This document shows positions 23,529-37,300 of a stretch of 64,000 nt of DNA, piece after piece. Source of the stretch: Amphibalanus amphitrite (taxonomy: Eukaryota > Arthropoda > Thecostraca > Balanomorpha > Balanidae); contig NW_024883107.1 in the NCBI RefSeq assembly GCF_019059575.1, positions 1 through 64,000 of the forward strand. The letters run 5' to 3'. How positions within the stretch are numbered: the first letter of the stretch is position 1; the number at the start of each line of letters is the position of its first letter. The notes beneath the pieces were generated by a model, which saw only the letters and a program-made list of their open reading frames with translations, ran no database searches and was not told where the DNA came from. A program made the position numbers and the translations under genes.

Positions 23529-24955
23529 GCAGTCGAAAAAGCACTTTTGGACAATTGACATGTGAGTGAGACGTGGAAAGGCAGTAAAAACAGCTGCAAT
23601 GCGTTCAGTTTTACAATAGGCAATCGATTGGGATGCCACATGAGTTTTACCGGTCAGGTCATGAGCTCGACCTTAAAAAATGTTCATCTTTGGAGGTCAA
23701 ATTACACCATTCTACACTATTGGACGAGAGAAACATGATGCTAGCCGAGCTGATTGTTTTTAATGCCTATGTACCCACAACAATGACAACAATGCACCGC
23801 TGGACTACGCTTCGCTTGCATTCCAGGACCGTAGTGACGTCACAGGAAGGGACGCGGGCGGACCGCTGATGACCCGCCCGCTGTCAAAGGGCGGGCTGGG
23901 TTTGACGGGCGCACAATAGCGGCCGCGCGCGTGTTCCTGAAAGCGATAGCGAAGGCACGGGCGCCAGAAGGGTTGGACGCTTTGACCCTCTCCCAGACCT
24001 CCCGCTGTTACTGCCAAGGTTACTGCTACTGAGAAGGAAAATAAGTGACGGTGGTATTCACACAGGCTTTTCACTAATTTCTGACGTTTCGCACGTGTCG
24101 TCAACAATTCTCGTCCCCTAGAGATACTTGCACGATGCTTGCACGAACACTAAGGTAACCGGCCTGTTAGCTTGAAACGCCGCCAAAAACATAGGTTGCT
24201 CCATGGTATAATCTCTTCCATGCATGTGACTGGTCTGGAGCCTTTTCGCATTAGATCAATGCGCGTTTTTATCGATATAGGATCTCCATCGATCTTAGAA
24301 TTTGGCGAATTTGCGATCTGAATGATGGGGTGGAGCAAGATTAGAATGGGTCTGAGCCAGGACAGTATATAGAATCGGAGTTGAACCCAGAGTCACCAAA
24401 ATCTTACTAACTCCGACTCCGGAGCAGAATCGACATCGCTAACTGAATGGCTCAAAGTTATACCCGAAGCGGAAGCCAGTCTGCCGAAAAATAGCCGTTT
24501 TCACGACGGGCTTTCTGGCGAGTGGACTTATATGGCAGTGTTCGCCATGGGCCGGGCCAGCCAATGGGTCATGGGCTGGGCTGGGCCCTCAATATAAATA
24601 ATCGATGGGCTGTGGTGAGTGTGGATGGGCTGGGACAAGGACTGTAAAGTGGACTCAGAGGTTCGCGACTGAGCTAAAAAACAAAAACTAGCTTATTACT
24701 GTGCAAGACTAAAAAATGAATGAAAGCATATATGTGCAATGTGCATTGTGCATGCTGCTCCCAAAAGATTGTTTCTTTGCGCCTATGGGTGACATATATG
24801 TAATACCTGTTTGGTGTCCATGATCCATTCATTGTTGACGGGCTGGTCCGGGCTGGACGGACTATGTAGACCGCCTAGTCAAATTATAGGTTGGTGGTAG
24901 TTTCGTATAGGCTTGTAAGGTCTGTAGTGTGTACCTGTCTAATATCTATGCTCAC

Positions 24956-25173
24956 GCAGTGTGGCGCATAGAAGCGCTAAAAGGAAGACCAACTTCGTTG
25001 ATTGTTCTGAGTTACGCCGGCCCCCGCCTGTTTTTATAGTGGTCTGAACTGTCAAAATGATGCCCCATAGGTCACCCCTGTGTCCCATAGGTCACCCCTG
25101 TGTCGCCCGCTCTTAGGTTCGTGAGCGGATGAAAATATGTTGGCATTTGAAAATATGTTTGACTTGTCCGAGC
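24956..25173 (-). pseudogene. Decayed tandem copy of the cysteine-rich peptide gene, right arm
   Basis: Mirror copy of 11645-11862 with the same lost start codon. The TATA region is at about 25032-25038. One extra base is missing relative to the left arm near 25026. Confidence 0.7.
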
Positions 25174-25666
25174 TTTTCGAAACTGAGTGGTGGGTAGATA
25201 TACGATTTCTGCATAGCCCCTTTTTTGTACGGACAAAAAATAGTTTGTGGTCTTGATCAAGCAGTAAGCTTCCGATGGGGATAGCGAAGACAGTAGGACG
25301 TAGGTATAGGTACCTATGCCGGGGTAACCGTCGAATGTCCATTCCCTCGGCTCCAATTCAGTGGGCCGATGATTCCACCTCAGATCTTTAACCCATGAAA
25401 CAGTCGTTCCCCAGCGAAATTATATTGCATTGTTTCTTCATAAGCCAAATATACAGGTCACGAGAGCTTTACTCGTTGCTTTGGTAGGTACATTGTGCAT
25501 TTATTACGAACTGGAGGAGAAACGAAGATGTCATGTCTGACAAAGCCTGGTTCGGATAGGGTTGTGATATAAAGCTGTGCGTGATTCCCCCTGCTCCGGA
25601 CGATGGGTCTCGGGCTCGTCTTCTCCCTGCGCCGTCCTTCCCCCGGTATTCGAAGCCGTGTGACGT

Positions 25667-26224
25667 TCAGAAGCATCTGGAGTACCAGTGTTTGGTTTGG
25701 GTGACCAGTCCGCAGCGGTGCTTGTATTTGGGACACCTGATCTTCCAGTGTGTGTAGGGCTTACAGACGGGCAGGCACATGTATCCCCATTTGGTGGGAC
25801 AGCACTTCCAGCCCGGCCGGGAGCAGTAGCACTTGCTGGCGCTGGCCGATGTCTTGTAGGTCCGTAGGTAAATTATGTGGTGACGGGGGCACTGCCACGC
25901 GCTCGCCGATTCTGCAATTGAGTATTTGCACTAAATTAGTGCTCATATTCACCGAAGTAAACGCACACAGAAACAGAGCTGCACACATTGCTGAGAACAT
26001 GATTTCTGTTGTTATCACCAGAACTATAATTATACATCACACAAATGAAATTTTACCGACAAAACGACGCTACATACATGAATTATTTGTTTACGCAGTC
26101 ATCTTTTACAGCGTACCTACAACAACTAACTGCCCATGAAATAACCACACTATATTATAGGTATATACTCACGCAGCGTGGCACATAGAAGTGCCAGCAC
26201 CGGTAGAAGGAAGACCAACTTCAT
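25667..26224 (-). CDS. Small cysteine-rich cationic secreted peptide, right arm
   Basis: Mirror copy: exon 1 at 26173-26224 and exon 2 at 25667-25911 on the minus strand, apparently identical in coding sequence to the left-arm gene (98 residues, ten cysteines in the mature part, no acidic residue). TATA box near 26262-26268 and poly(A) signal near 25500-25505, both read on the minus strand. Confidence 0.8.
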
Positions 26225-28528
26225 GGTTGTTTGTTCTGAGCCTCGTCGGCCCCCAGCCTGTTTTTATAGCGGCCTGAACTGTCAAAATGGTGCCCCATAG
26301 GTCACCCCTGTGTCGTCCGCTCCTAGAATCGTAAACGCTGAAAAATATGTTGACATTTTAAAATGTGTTTGGCTTGTCCGATTTAAATTTTTGGTAAAAC
26401 AGGATGGAGAGTTTCCTGTTTTACTGCGCGCTGTCCTTTCAGAAGTGAATCGTCGCTTGGACGGACATTTGCACTTTCAAAATAAGATTCGCTGTGCCCT
26501 CGACCAGAGACCAGAAGTTACGGGCCCTTCAGCAAAAAGTGGCTGGTTAGCCGATGTGTTTTTAGCCCACGCCGTCCTGGTGGTCTAAGTTTTTCCGTGG
26601 TGTACGAGGGGGGGGATGGCGTCTTCACGCCCCCCGTCTAACTCGGCTCCTGAGGCATTCCATAGAGTAGAATGCCTGAATATTAGGCATTCCACAGACT
26701 GCCTACTCAGTCCATAGAATGCCTGGACGACCAGGCATTCTACAGAACGCTTAGGCATTCAAAATGCCTGGTCGTTTAGAGGGATAGCTGGTCGTCCAGG
26801 CATTTAAGAGAATGTCTAGGGATTCTATAGAATGTCGAAATTCTACACATTGGCTTGGGGCTATGACATGGAAAGTCTGTGGATGAACTATGCGGCGGTA
26901 TACATACCCCAAGTCGCGCTGTGCCCAAGTGGCACCGACTCCGGGAACCGCCTGTGGTGTATCGCCGCCTGACGCAGCGGTTTGGCCACGAGAAGAAACA
27001 GTCGCGTGCTGACGTCACCGGGGCTCCGGGACCAGTCAAAACAACTGAGAGAGATACTCGGCACGTGCCGGACGGTACGGCGGCAGCTCATACGGCCTCC
27101 AGTGGCGCTAGAGTGGAAAATCCACACCGCCAAAGTATACAAGGCAAAACTCGCCGAAACGGATGCTCAGACAACGTACTTACGTCTCACATAGGTGTTT
27201 GCAAAATGTGCAAAGGAGTGTGCTCACTGCACTCTCCTAGTAGACCCAAAATGTACGTGCTATGATCCGTAAAAGGCAACTGTGCTTTGATGTGAAATGT
27301 GAAGGTCTATATGACATGGGATTTTTAATAGTTTGTGGCTATGGCTTTCTACGGACGGATGTTGTTTCAGCTGCTATTGAGCAAGAGCCGTCCACCCTGT
27401 GCAGTGTGCAGTGTGCGCACTGCGCAATTACCCTCAGCCTTTCCTCCCCTCCCCAGAGAGGCTGCAGCGGCAGCGGAAAGGTCGCCGAGCCCACGCCCAC
27501 CTGGCTGTTACGAAACCCTTGGCAGTCCTCTGGGGTCGCTGCCATCACTGTCACGAGCCATCCATGGGTTTGTCACGGACGTTGACACCCCTGGCCGGAG
27601 GAGGGTGGGGGCTCTGAATCATTATCATGACCTATGACTCGGCGGCCAGCGCCGACCACCAAGGGAGGGGGGGGGGAGTGAGGGGACTGGGCTGACCGTG
27701 CTTCTATGTAAACAGAAAAAAACGGACGACGCAGATACGTGACATTCGTACTCTACATGTATGTACGGTCTCAGGCGTCCTACCTCATCGGGCGGCGTGC
27801 CCTTCCGTCTCGCTGGGAGTCCCAGTGGCTGTTCATATCCTACTTAAGAATTAAGGAATCCCTCTGCAGGCTGCTTCCATCCTCGCCAGTTTTCTTCCAT
27901 TAGGCAGTCGGTGTGATGTTGGTGATGCTGCTCTGCGAGTGTTAAGAGTCCATGCCCCACACGACTACGTTCGCCAATCGCTACCATTGGTGGACCAGCC
28001 ATTTGCTCAGAGGCTGATGTGATTCCGACGGTGATGAATGTATGCCATTGACCTTTATAGAGGTCACCGGAGGCTGACGTTCACAGTTGAACCATTCGAC
28101 AGATCGGAGTGAGCGACGTTTCAGGAAATCTACCCGACAGTGCGAAAACATCTCGTGCCGTCATCCAATATTCCATGAATTTACTCCATGACGTCATTAA
28201 CTTACCGCCGGTGGCTCCGCAATCGGCCAATCTGGCACAAGATCCGGCAGTGATAGAATAGTTTGATGACAGCTCGGATGACTGTGTCTTTGAATGGGTA
28301 CCGCAAAATGCAATGCATTTTGATCCGCAAGTGCAACTGAAACTTCTTCGGTGCCCCAGCCGTTTCCGCTGAAGCTTCTGAAGATGGCGATGCTGCTGCC
28401 ACTGCAGCAGTGTAGCTAGTGGCCAATGATATTTGGCAGCTAATGAGCTGCGTACGCGCCAGCCCGTGCCGTCCCGTCCCTGGCTCCTGCCACCGTCCGT
28501 CTCGCCCGCTGTGTTTATATTTCCGCGG

Positions 28529-28536
28529 CTATATAG
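28529..28536 (+). promoter_or_regulatory. TATA box of clip-annexin, right arm
   Basis: CTATATAG within CGCGGCTATATAGAGGG, followed after about 30 bases by CACCAGTCGG, a plausible arthropod initiator, and by the ATG at 28661. It implies a 5' UTR of roughly 95-100 bases. Confidence 0.6.
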
Positions 28537-28660
28537 AGGGCCGTGGCCGCCGGGGCACACACCAGTCGGTTCGCCGACCTCCAGCGGCGCTCGGTGGCAG
28601 CAGTGTGTGTGACTGGACTGCACTGGACTGGACTGACCCTCCCCGGCCCCTCGGAGAGCG

Positions 28661-31358
28661 ATGCGCGCGCTGGTGGCCTGTCTGGCGGTGGCGGCGGCGC
28701 TGACGGCGCCGGTCGCCGCGGACAGGTTCCGCACGGTGCTGGTCGGCGGCCAGCCCGACTGGGCCGCGGCCGGCGGCGACCAGGGCTGTGACATCTGCGG
28801 CAGCGGCGGGGGTCACTCGGGCGGCGGCGGCGGCTACCGCACCTCCTCCCACAGCAGTCGCTACACGAGTTCCGGCCAGCTGGCGCCGCGCTACCGGCCC
28901 GGCCTGCTCGGCCGCAGCGGCGGCGGCCAGCGGCGCACCTACCACTTCTCCAGCGAGGAGTCCGAGTACACGTTCAGCAACGGCACGCACAGCACCACCA
29001 TCACCAGCAAGCGCTCCAGCGAGGGCGTGCCCCAGTTCCACCTGCGCATGACGCGGCTGGCCGACGGCGCCGTCATCGAGAGCGCCGTGCTCTCGGAGGC
29101 CGAGTACCGCCAGCGGCGCGCCAGCCTCGGCCTCACCGGCTCCGACGGCAGCTTCGGGTTCGAGTCGCTGGGCGGCGGAGAGCTGCACGGCCTGAGCTCG
29201 CGCCGTCTCTCGGGCGAGGACCTACTGACGGAGATGGAACGGCGGCTGGCGCACCGGCGCGGCGGCCACGGCCGGCACTCGACCACCAGCTTCTCCAGCG
29301 AGGAGTCGCACTACTCGTTCAGCAACGGCACGCACACCACCAGCATCACGGGCCGCCGGAACAGCGAGGGCGTGCGCGAGTACGGCCTGGAGCTGATCCG
29401 GGACGCGGACGGCACCGTGCTCGACCGCGCCACCATCTCGGAGGCCGAGTACCACCGGCGCCGACAGAGCATGGTCGGCGGGGCGCGGCTTCGACGACGT
29501 GTTCGACATCCACGGCGTGCGCGGCTCCGGCGCCAGATTCGACTCGCGCTTCGACTCGCGGTCCGACTCGCGGTCTGACTCGCGCTTCGACTCGCGGTCC
29601 GACTCGCGGTCGCGGTCCCACTCGGAGTTCGGCTCGGACTCTGCTGAGTCGGAGTACGGCTCGCGGTCGGGCGGCCGGCGGCCGACACACGGCGGGTCCT
29701 CCGGGTCCCGCTCCACATCATATTTCCGCGAGGAGCGCACCGAGACGCGCCGCGAGGAGGGCGCCGAGAGCTGCGCCTGCGTGCCCCGCTCGCGATGTCT
29801 GTACTCGGACCGGGTGGTCTCGGCGGCCGCGCTGAGCCGCTGCCGGGCCGACGAGGTGTGCTGCCGCGAGCAGCGGCCACTGCTGCCACGGGTGACCACC
29901 GACTACCCGCGGCCGGCGCCCACCGAGCCGAGCCGAGTGCGCCGGCCGCAGGCCGAGCCCCAGGTGCGCGAGGAGCCCGCCTGCAACTGCGTGCCGCGCG
30001 ACACCTGCTCCTACCGCGAGCGCGACTTTTCGCTGGCCGGCCTGCAGAAGTGCCGCCGCCCGATGGTCTGCTGTAAGCGGCAGCTGGTGTCCCAGCCGTA
30101 CCAGCCGGCCACGGAGCCGGCTCCGCTGCTGCCGACGCCGGCCCCCGTCTCCCGGCACACCACCCCCGACCCGGCCTTCGTGCAGCGCGAGCGCGACCTG
30201 TTCCGGGACATTGTGCAGCACGTGGACACGGACGAGCGGGCGCCCGTGCAGCGGCCGGTCGACCTCCGCGGCCTGCAGAGCTCGCTCTCGCGGTACGATG
30301 ACGCCAGGGACGTCTCCGGCGGCCACCGGCGCTCCGAGGTGAGCCGCACCGAGCACTCGCGCACTGAGACCTCGGGCGCCGCGCCGCTGCCGGCCGTCAC
30401 CGGCGGCCAGACGAGCAGCACGCGCCACTACAGCTACCGCAGCCGCAGCTCCTCCGGCGAGCAGCTGCCCGAGCCGGCGGACCCGCGCCGGCCGCTCTAC
30501 CCTGCCGACGGCAGCGCCGGCCACAGCCGCCGCACCCACTCGTACGAGAGGACCAGCTCGGGGTACGGCGGCGCCGGCGCCGACCTGCTGTCCGGCGCCC
30601 ACGGCTCCGGGTACACGGACAAGGAGGACTCTGCCGAGCAGAGCGGCTCGCGGGTCATCTCCAGCCGCCGACACTACTCAGAGCGGCGCGTCGTCTCCGG
30701 AGAGGACAGCGGCGAGCAGGCCACCACGGGCGGCTACCCGCGCTACCCGGACCGGCCGGTCGACCTGCCGGGCCCGCAGCTGGACTCCTCCAGCAGCTCG
30801 CGCCACTACTCCTACCGCAGCTCGTCCAGCTCGACCTCGTCCGGCGAGCAGGGCGACGCAGCGCTGCTGGCCGGCGGCGCCGGTCTGCGCGGCCAGCACG
30901 GCGCCCGGCCGGAGCTGACCAGCTCCTCCCGGCGCTACTCGGCCCAGCACTCCACCTCGGGCGGCGGCGGCGGCGGCGGCGGCGCGGGCCTGCTGGCCGG
31001 CGGAGACGCGGGCCTCTCCGGCGGCGAGTCGGTCACCTCGTCCCGCCACTACTCCGAGCGGCGCGTGGTGTCCGGGGACGCCGACGGCGAACTGGGCCTG
31101 TCCGGCGGCGACCTGGGCCTGTCCGGCGGCGACCTGGGCCTGGCGGGCGGCGACCTGGGTCTGTCCGGCGGCTCCTCGGGCGGCTACTCGAGCGGCTCGA
31201 GCTACCGGTCCTCGTCCTCCTGGTCCTCCCGCTCTGAGAGCGGCTCCTCGGGAGGACTGGTGCCGGCCGGCGGCGGCTCCCACCAGTACCCAGCCGGCTC
31301 CGCGGGCGGCAGCGGCTCCAGCTACCGCTACTCGTCCAGCTCTCACTCCTCGCAGGCG
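28661..31358 (+). CDS. Exon 1 of clip-annexin, right arm (frameshifted)
   Basis: The ATG follows a TATA box by about 125 bases and opens a secretory signal (MRALVACLAV then an Ala-rich core, likely cut near Ala20). Reading is open to about codon 274, where GGCGGG in the left arm is GGCGGGG here; the frame is restored in the +1 register from 29499 to the donor at 31359. The Ser/Gly-rich C-terminal half contains repeated HYSYR and GLSGGDL units. Codons are strongly GC-ending, which is why long antisense frames lie opposite. Confidence 0.85.
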
Positions 31359-34300
31359 GTGAGTACGAGGCGCCCGAGTCACTGACTCAGCACTCTAAGA
31401 AGTATGGCTGGCATTTTGCCATCATGCTCCACAGATATGTTCTTTTGTGTGCTGCTCCCGTACTCCGTAGCAAATACCACTGAGTGATCATCGTTGCTCG
31501 TTGGTATGGCACATGAAGCCGCCACTTTGCCAGAGCTTCTTGTATATTCTGACGTCTTCCAGGCCGTCAATCCACCCCCTTACGGTTATCTGTCCGGTCA
31601 GGCGCCGCTGGAGTCGGGCTCTAGCTACTGGCGCAGCTACTCGCAGCAGTCGCAGCGTCACCGGCGCGGCTGGACCGACCTGTTCACCGGCCGAGACGAG
31701 ACGCCGCGCGCCGCCGCCCAGGCCGGCGACAGCTGCGTCTGCGTGCGCTTCGACCGCTGCTCGGACGGCAACCTGCTGCACCACGGCGCCGACCTGCTCG
31801 ACTTCAGGTGGGGAAAACCTGACCTGTCAGACTTCAGGTGGGTGAAACCTGACCTTCAACACTTCACTGGGTCTCCCTACATCAGCCCGAACAGCATTTA
31901 CTAATCCGGGCATCCAGACATATAGACCTGCGAGTAGTAGCAGAGATAAGTTCGTAAGAGTAGTAGCAGCAAGTGTTCCTCTACCGTCATCGTTCAGAGT
32001 CAAAGTATATTTCGTGTCGTAACTATCCGTGATTATATATGTGTCTCTACTCTCCACTGATTCCTCCCCTCCCGTGTCCATCCTGCAGTATCGGCTCGTT
32101 CTGTGTTCTGGGTCCGCACTGACTGTGTTCCGGGTCTGTACTGACTCTGTGTTCCGGGTCTGTACTGACTGTGTCCCGGGTCTGTACTGACGCTGTGTCC
32201 GTCCGGCAGTATCGGCTCCCGGAAGCAGTGCTCCGGGTTCCGGGTGTGCTGTGACACGCCGCCGGAGGTGCTCCGTCAGCTGGAGTCCACTCCGGGCCTC
32301 CGGCCGGGCGTGGTCACCTCTGTGCCGACCGCCGAACTGGATCTGGCCGGCCGCTCCTCGCCGCTGGCGCCGCACGTCGCCAGCTCCCGGCCCTGCGTGT
32401 GCGTCTCCTCGTACCTGTGCCAGGGCGGCCAGATCGGCGCCTCGCAGCAGCTGCTCGTCGACATGCGCCAGGTGTCGCAGACGGGACGCTGCAGCTACGA
32501 CGGACAGGTGAGGTGACTGGTGACGGGTGAGCTCAGAGGTGACGGGTGAGAGGTGACAGATGGGGTGACAGATGACAGGCGACTTGAGTTTCCGCGGTGA
32601 GAAGTGGTTTATAGTAAAGGTGACGTGATAGGTGACAAATGGTTTGAGGTGAAAGGTGAAGTGATATCCAAGCGAGACAATTTTTGTCATATAACTAATG
32701 GGCGCTCTGGTAGTTCACCGCCGGTGCTTATCGCAAATTACCGTATACATACGCTCCCTCGCTGTGACCGTTGGACATTTGACGGTCTCTCCTCTGCTGT
32801 GCTGTTTTAAGGTGTGTTGCGCGGTGCCATCACACTGTGCTGTCCATTTTCAGGTGTGCTGCGCGGTACCATCACACTGTGCCGTGCTGTTTTCAGGTGT
32901 GCTGCGCGGTGCCATCACACTGTGCTGTCCGTTTTCAGGTGTGCTGCGCGGTGCCGTGGGCCCAGGTGCAGCCGACGGCCCCGCCGGCGCCATGCAGCTG
33001 TGTGCCCGGAAACCAGTGCCGCCAGCAGGACATCCTCACCCGCTACACCAACGTCAACGCGCCCACCTGTCCCGGCACTCAGGTCAGTGTGGACAGGGCC
33101 AGAATCGGGTCCTGTGTGATATACCTGTACCCGCTGAGTACAGGGGAATGGGGTGTCGGTTATAAAGGGGTGTGGGTCAATAAAGAGGGAGGGACTGGTC
33201 CATGAAAGGAAGGTCAGTAAATAGGGCTGGGTCATTAAATGGGTCAATAAAAGGGAGCAGGTCAGTGAAAGGTGACAGGTCAATAAGGGGGTGGGCGGGT
33301 CAGTAAAAGGGGGACGGGTAAATAAAAGGGGACGAGTCAAGAGGGTCAGTCTTTAAAGAGGTCACCGATCCTCGGAACACTGACTCAGCCCGCTCCGTTC
33401 GGGCCGCCACTCTGACCCCCCCCCCCCCCCCCCTCTGCAGGTGTGTTGCTCCCGTCCGCAGTCGGGCGGCCCGGCGGTCCGTCCGCCCGCCAGCAGCCTG
33501 GACCGTATCGAGTACGACATGTACCGGTTCTGCAAGTCGTACCCGCTGAGCGTCGCCTGCTCCAGCACTCACCAGGTGAGAAACGGGGTGACTCGAGGGG
33601 AGAGAAACTCACACTGTAACTCACTGAGTGAGGAACCCGCTGGTACGCAAACGGGGGTCGATGGCTCTCCAGAAAAAAAAAACAATTTTGTTGGTATATT
33701 CCATAGGAGATAGTAATGTATTGCTCCTTCCGAGAATGGTTCCTATTTCACTGCTGATAACCTAGCATTTTTTCCAATCCTTTTCAGTTCAACGTGCTGC
33801 CGGCTCTCCGTCCTACGCCGTACTTCGACGCTGAGCGAGACGCCAGAGCGCTGAAGTGAGTACGATCGTTTGTTTTTGTTCAGCTGAGAACAGCCGTTAC
33901 ATAATCTGGAAGATCCTATACGAGCAAATATCGTGTTCAATGTTGGGTCCGATTTATACGTAGGCTCCGTGTGACCTAGTCAGGGGCCGCTGAATAAGAT
34001 TGTATGAAGTGGATGTTAGACGGCAGTGGAGGTTTGTACGTGTGCCGGTCCTGTCGGTACCAGGCCCCGCTCGACCGCCGCAGACGCCTGCCTCTCGTCA
34101 CAGCCACCGTAAACACTGGCCGACGGAAAACTAGGAATGTTAGGACTGTTCTGATACGGGCACGGTCGGCCCCCGCTGGGAGCTGACCGAGGTGATATCA
34201 CCGCCGACAATCAGCTGAGCAGAGTCGGGTCACTGCTGACTGTCAGCTGACTGCGATCTGACAGCGAGACAGTCGACTAATATGGTGACATTGCTAACAG

Positions 34301-37300
34301 TTGACCCGGACTGTGCCGTAGTAAGCTAACCCGTCATGTGTCGCTGTCATCTCGCCCCACCTCTGTTCCCAGCCTCTCAGTATAGCTGATCCCCCGTCTG
34401 ACACTGAATATTATCTCCCACAGCGACGCGTTCGGCCTGTTCGGAGTCGACGACGACGTCCTGATCGGTATCCTCACCAAGAGGACATTCAAGGAGCGCG
34501 CCCTCATCAAGCAGGCCTTCGCGCGGCTCACGGGCTCGGTGAGTAATATATGGGACATGGGTGATATTGTGAGAACGCCCGTGCTGCTGCCATCACTGAC
34601 AGCAGTACTGGAGTTTCTCACTCTCAACTCTCAGTATCCATTTGGTAGACGTTGAGGGACGCGATTTTAGGTCACCACTGTCAAACACTGGGCTGCTAAA
34701 AAGATGGTGAGGTTACCCGGTCCTGCTCCATTTGCTACTGGCGGCTGGGTGACCTAGTTCTGGTTATCAGCTACTGGAGGAGACTGATGGTTCGTCTCTG
34801 CTAAACTGCTGGTTCGTGGTATACACCCGGCTGCTCCAGGCTACTGCCGACTCTCGGTGCAGCCCTGGTTCTATTAAACTCGGTGCCTGGCCCGGGTGTC
34901 CGACATTTGTCCGGCCCTGAGCTGCTTCACTAAGGCCTGTCCGACATTTGTCCGGCCCTGAGCTGCTTCACTAAGGCCCCGATGTCGTCCAGCGCTGGCC
35001 TCGTCCCGTGGCCGTGTTTTCGTCCAGTGCCGCCGGTGGCCGGCTGTTCCAGATCCGCTGGCCCCGGTCCGGCGGCGGCCCCTGGCTGCGGCCGGCCGAG
35101 GTCGGCCGTGTGTTTACAGTGGGGAGACGGGTCCCAGGCGCCGGCGTCGGGCCGCGCGGTCACACGGTTCGTCGGAAGGGCATCTCAGGCTCAAAAGAAA
35201 CGATATATACCATTCGAAAGCTGACGGTGAGCTGAATCCAAAAATGTAATTTTTATCAAAATCGATCGATGGCCTTTTTTGAAAATTGCGTTTTTGTAAA
35301 AACTTTATAATTTTTTATTCAACGGGCTGTCCCGGACATTCTTGAAAACATAAACATGTATTTTTTAGTTCCAGTAAAAGCTGAACGCCTAAAGAACAAT
35401 ATTTAGCGAAGCAATATTTCCAAACATTAATATGCGTCTCCCACAGCCGACAATAAGGCGCAATTACACAGCTCAGTGTCACGATGGACCAAAGTCAGCC
35501 ACACAGAAGCGTGAAATGACCCTTATCGACTCGCAGACCCGGCGCTCTCGGCCCGCCTGACCGGCCACGGCAAGGAGGTTCGGCTGTCGTTCTACTAAAC
35601 AGACGTCATATTTGTTAGTTTAACGATTCAAGTCGGTACTTGAGTTATTCAGGATACATGAGCAGAAGATTCATTGCTCTGTCATCTTCACACCACGCAT
35701 TAATTTGCATTTGTTCACGTCTACTTTGCTCAATTGAGCTTGGTGGCATGCCCATATAAGGAAAATTGGCCGCGCTGAAATGTCAGAGGTTGTACCGACC
35801 TCAGCTCGGGTAGAGTGGGGGTAGCGCCCGGTGGGGCAGGGTAACCTTTGACCGGTCGCACGGCCGAGCAGCTGTCACCAGTACAGCCTCTGACGGTGAA
35901 ACCCCGCTCACTTCCCCTGCGCGGGCACTGAGCGCAGCTGGATGGAACAAAACATGTATAAGAAAAATGTAAATTAAAGCATGTTGTAAATCAAGCAGAA
36001 CAATGCATTTTCTTCACAGGTATCCTGAATAACTTTAATAGCAATGTAGACAGTTAAACTGACAAATATGACATTTGTTTAGTAGAACGAGAGGCGAACG
36101 TTCTTTCCGTGGCTGGTGGGCGGGCCGGGAGCGCCGGGTCTGCGAGTCGATAAGGGTCATTTCACGGTTCTGTGTGGCTGACTTTGGTCCATCGTGACAT
36201 TGAGATGTGTAATTGCGCCTTATTGTCGGCTGTGGGAGACGCATATTAATGGTTGGAAATATTGCTTCGCTAAATATTGTTCTTTAGGCGTTCAGCTTTT
36301 ACTGGAACTCAAAAATACATGTTTATGTTTTCAAGAATGTCCGGGACAGCCCGTTGAATAAAAAATTATAAAGTTTTTACAAAAACGCAATTTTCAAAAA
36401 AGGCCATCGATCGATTTTGATAAAAATTACATTTTTGGATTCAGCTCACCGTCAGCTTTCGAATGGTATATATCGTTTCTTTTGAGCCTGAGATGACCTT
36501 CCGACGAACCGTGGTCACAGAGCCGCCAGTGGCCGGGGCGGGGGACGGAGCAGCGTAGACCGTCTCAGCTGCGGCACATATAGCTCAGTCCGCCGGCATA
36601 CAGAGACTGCCCATGTCAACGGGGTAATGGTGCAGAATATGCTGTAGGATATGGGGATTAATAATATGCTTATGAAAGGGTGCATAATTTCGCTAAACTA
36701 GGGAGACGAAATTAAATCGCAAGAACGAACGGTCGATGATAGCATAGCCTCGCAGCTGGTGCGCCCTGTCACTCCAAATCATCATCATTGACTCCGAACA
36801 AAAGCGATGATATGGACTGATCGCCAGCCCGTCTTCTGATGCCATCAACTCTAGACCGCGTCAACCTACTGACACCAATTGATGATGTTTGATCTGTGTC
36901 TCACACATCTGACGTGTTGTGCCGCAGAACCTGGCGGACAAGATCGAGAGGTACTCGACGGGCAACTACGAGGACCTGATGGTGGAGCTGCTGGACGGCG
37001 CCTCCATGGAGGAGTACCTGGCCAAGCGGCTGCACGAGGGTATGGACCGGCTGGGCACCGACGAAGACGTGGTGCTCGAGACACTCATCAGCAGCACCAA
37101 CCAGGAGATCGCCGCCATCAAACCCTACTTCTACGCAGGTCGGTGGACCAGAGATAAAACCCCAATTCTATGCAAGTCGGTGGCGAGGCGGTCAGGGAAT
37201 CGTTCGCTGTCTCTGACGCTAGGTGCCGTCTGGTCCACCATCACATGCAATATTGGTTAGCTCATGCGTATCCTGGGACTTACAGACGCGTCTGTACAGA

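Larger units (their letters stand above)
18435..36821 (-). repeat. Right arm of giant inverted repeat
   Basis: Reverse complement of 1-18431. The differences I saw are mainly one- or two-base indels: an extra G after position 29478; a lost T in two places near 22920 relative to 13907-13917; a lost A near 20524 relative to 16319; a lost A near 25026 in the promoter of the peptide pseudogene. Slightly larger local differences lie close to the centre. Exon 8 of the clip-annexin gene begins only 107 bases beyond the last base that can be paired. Confidence 0.97.
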
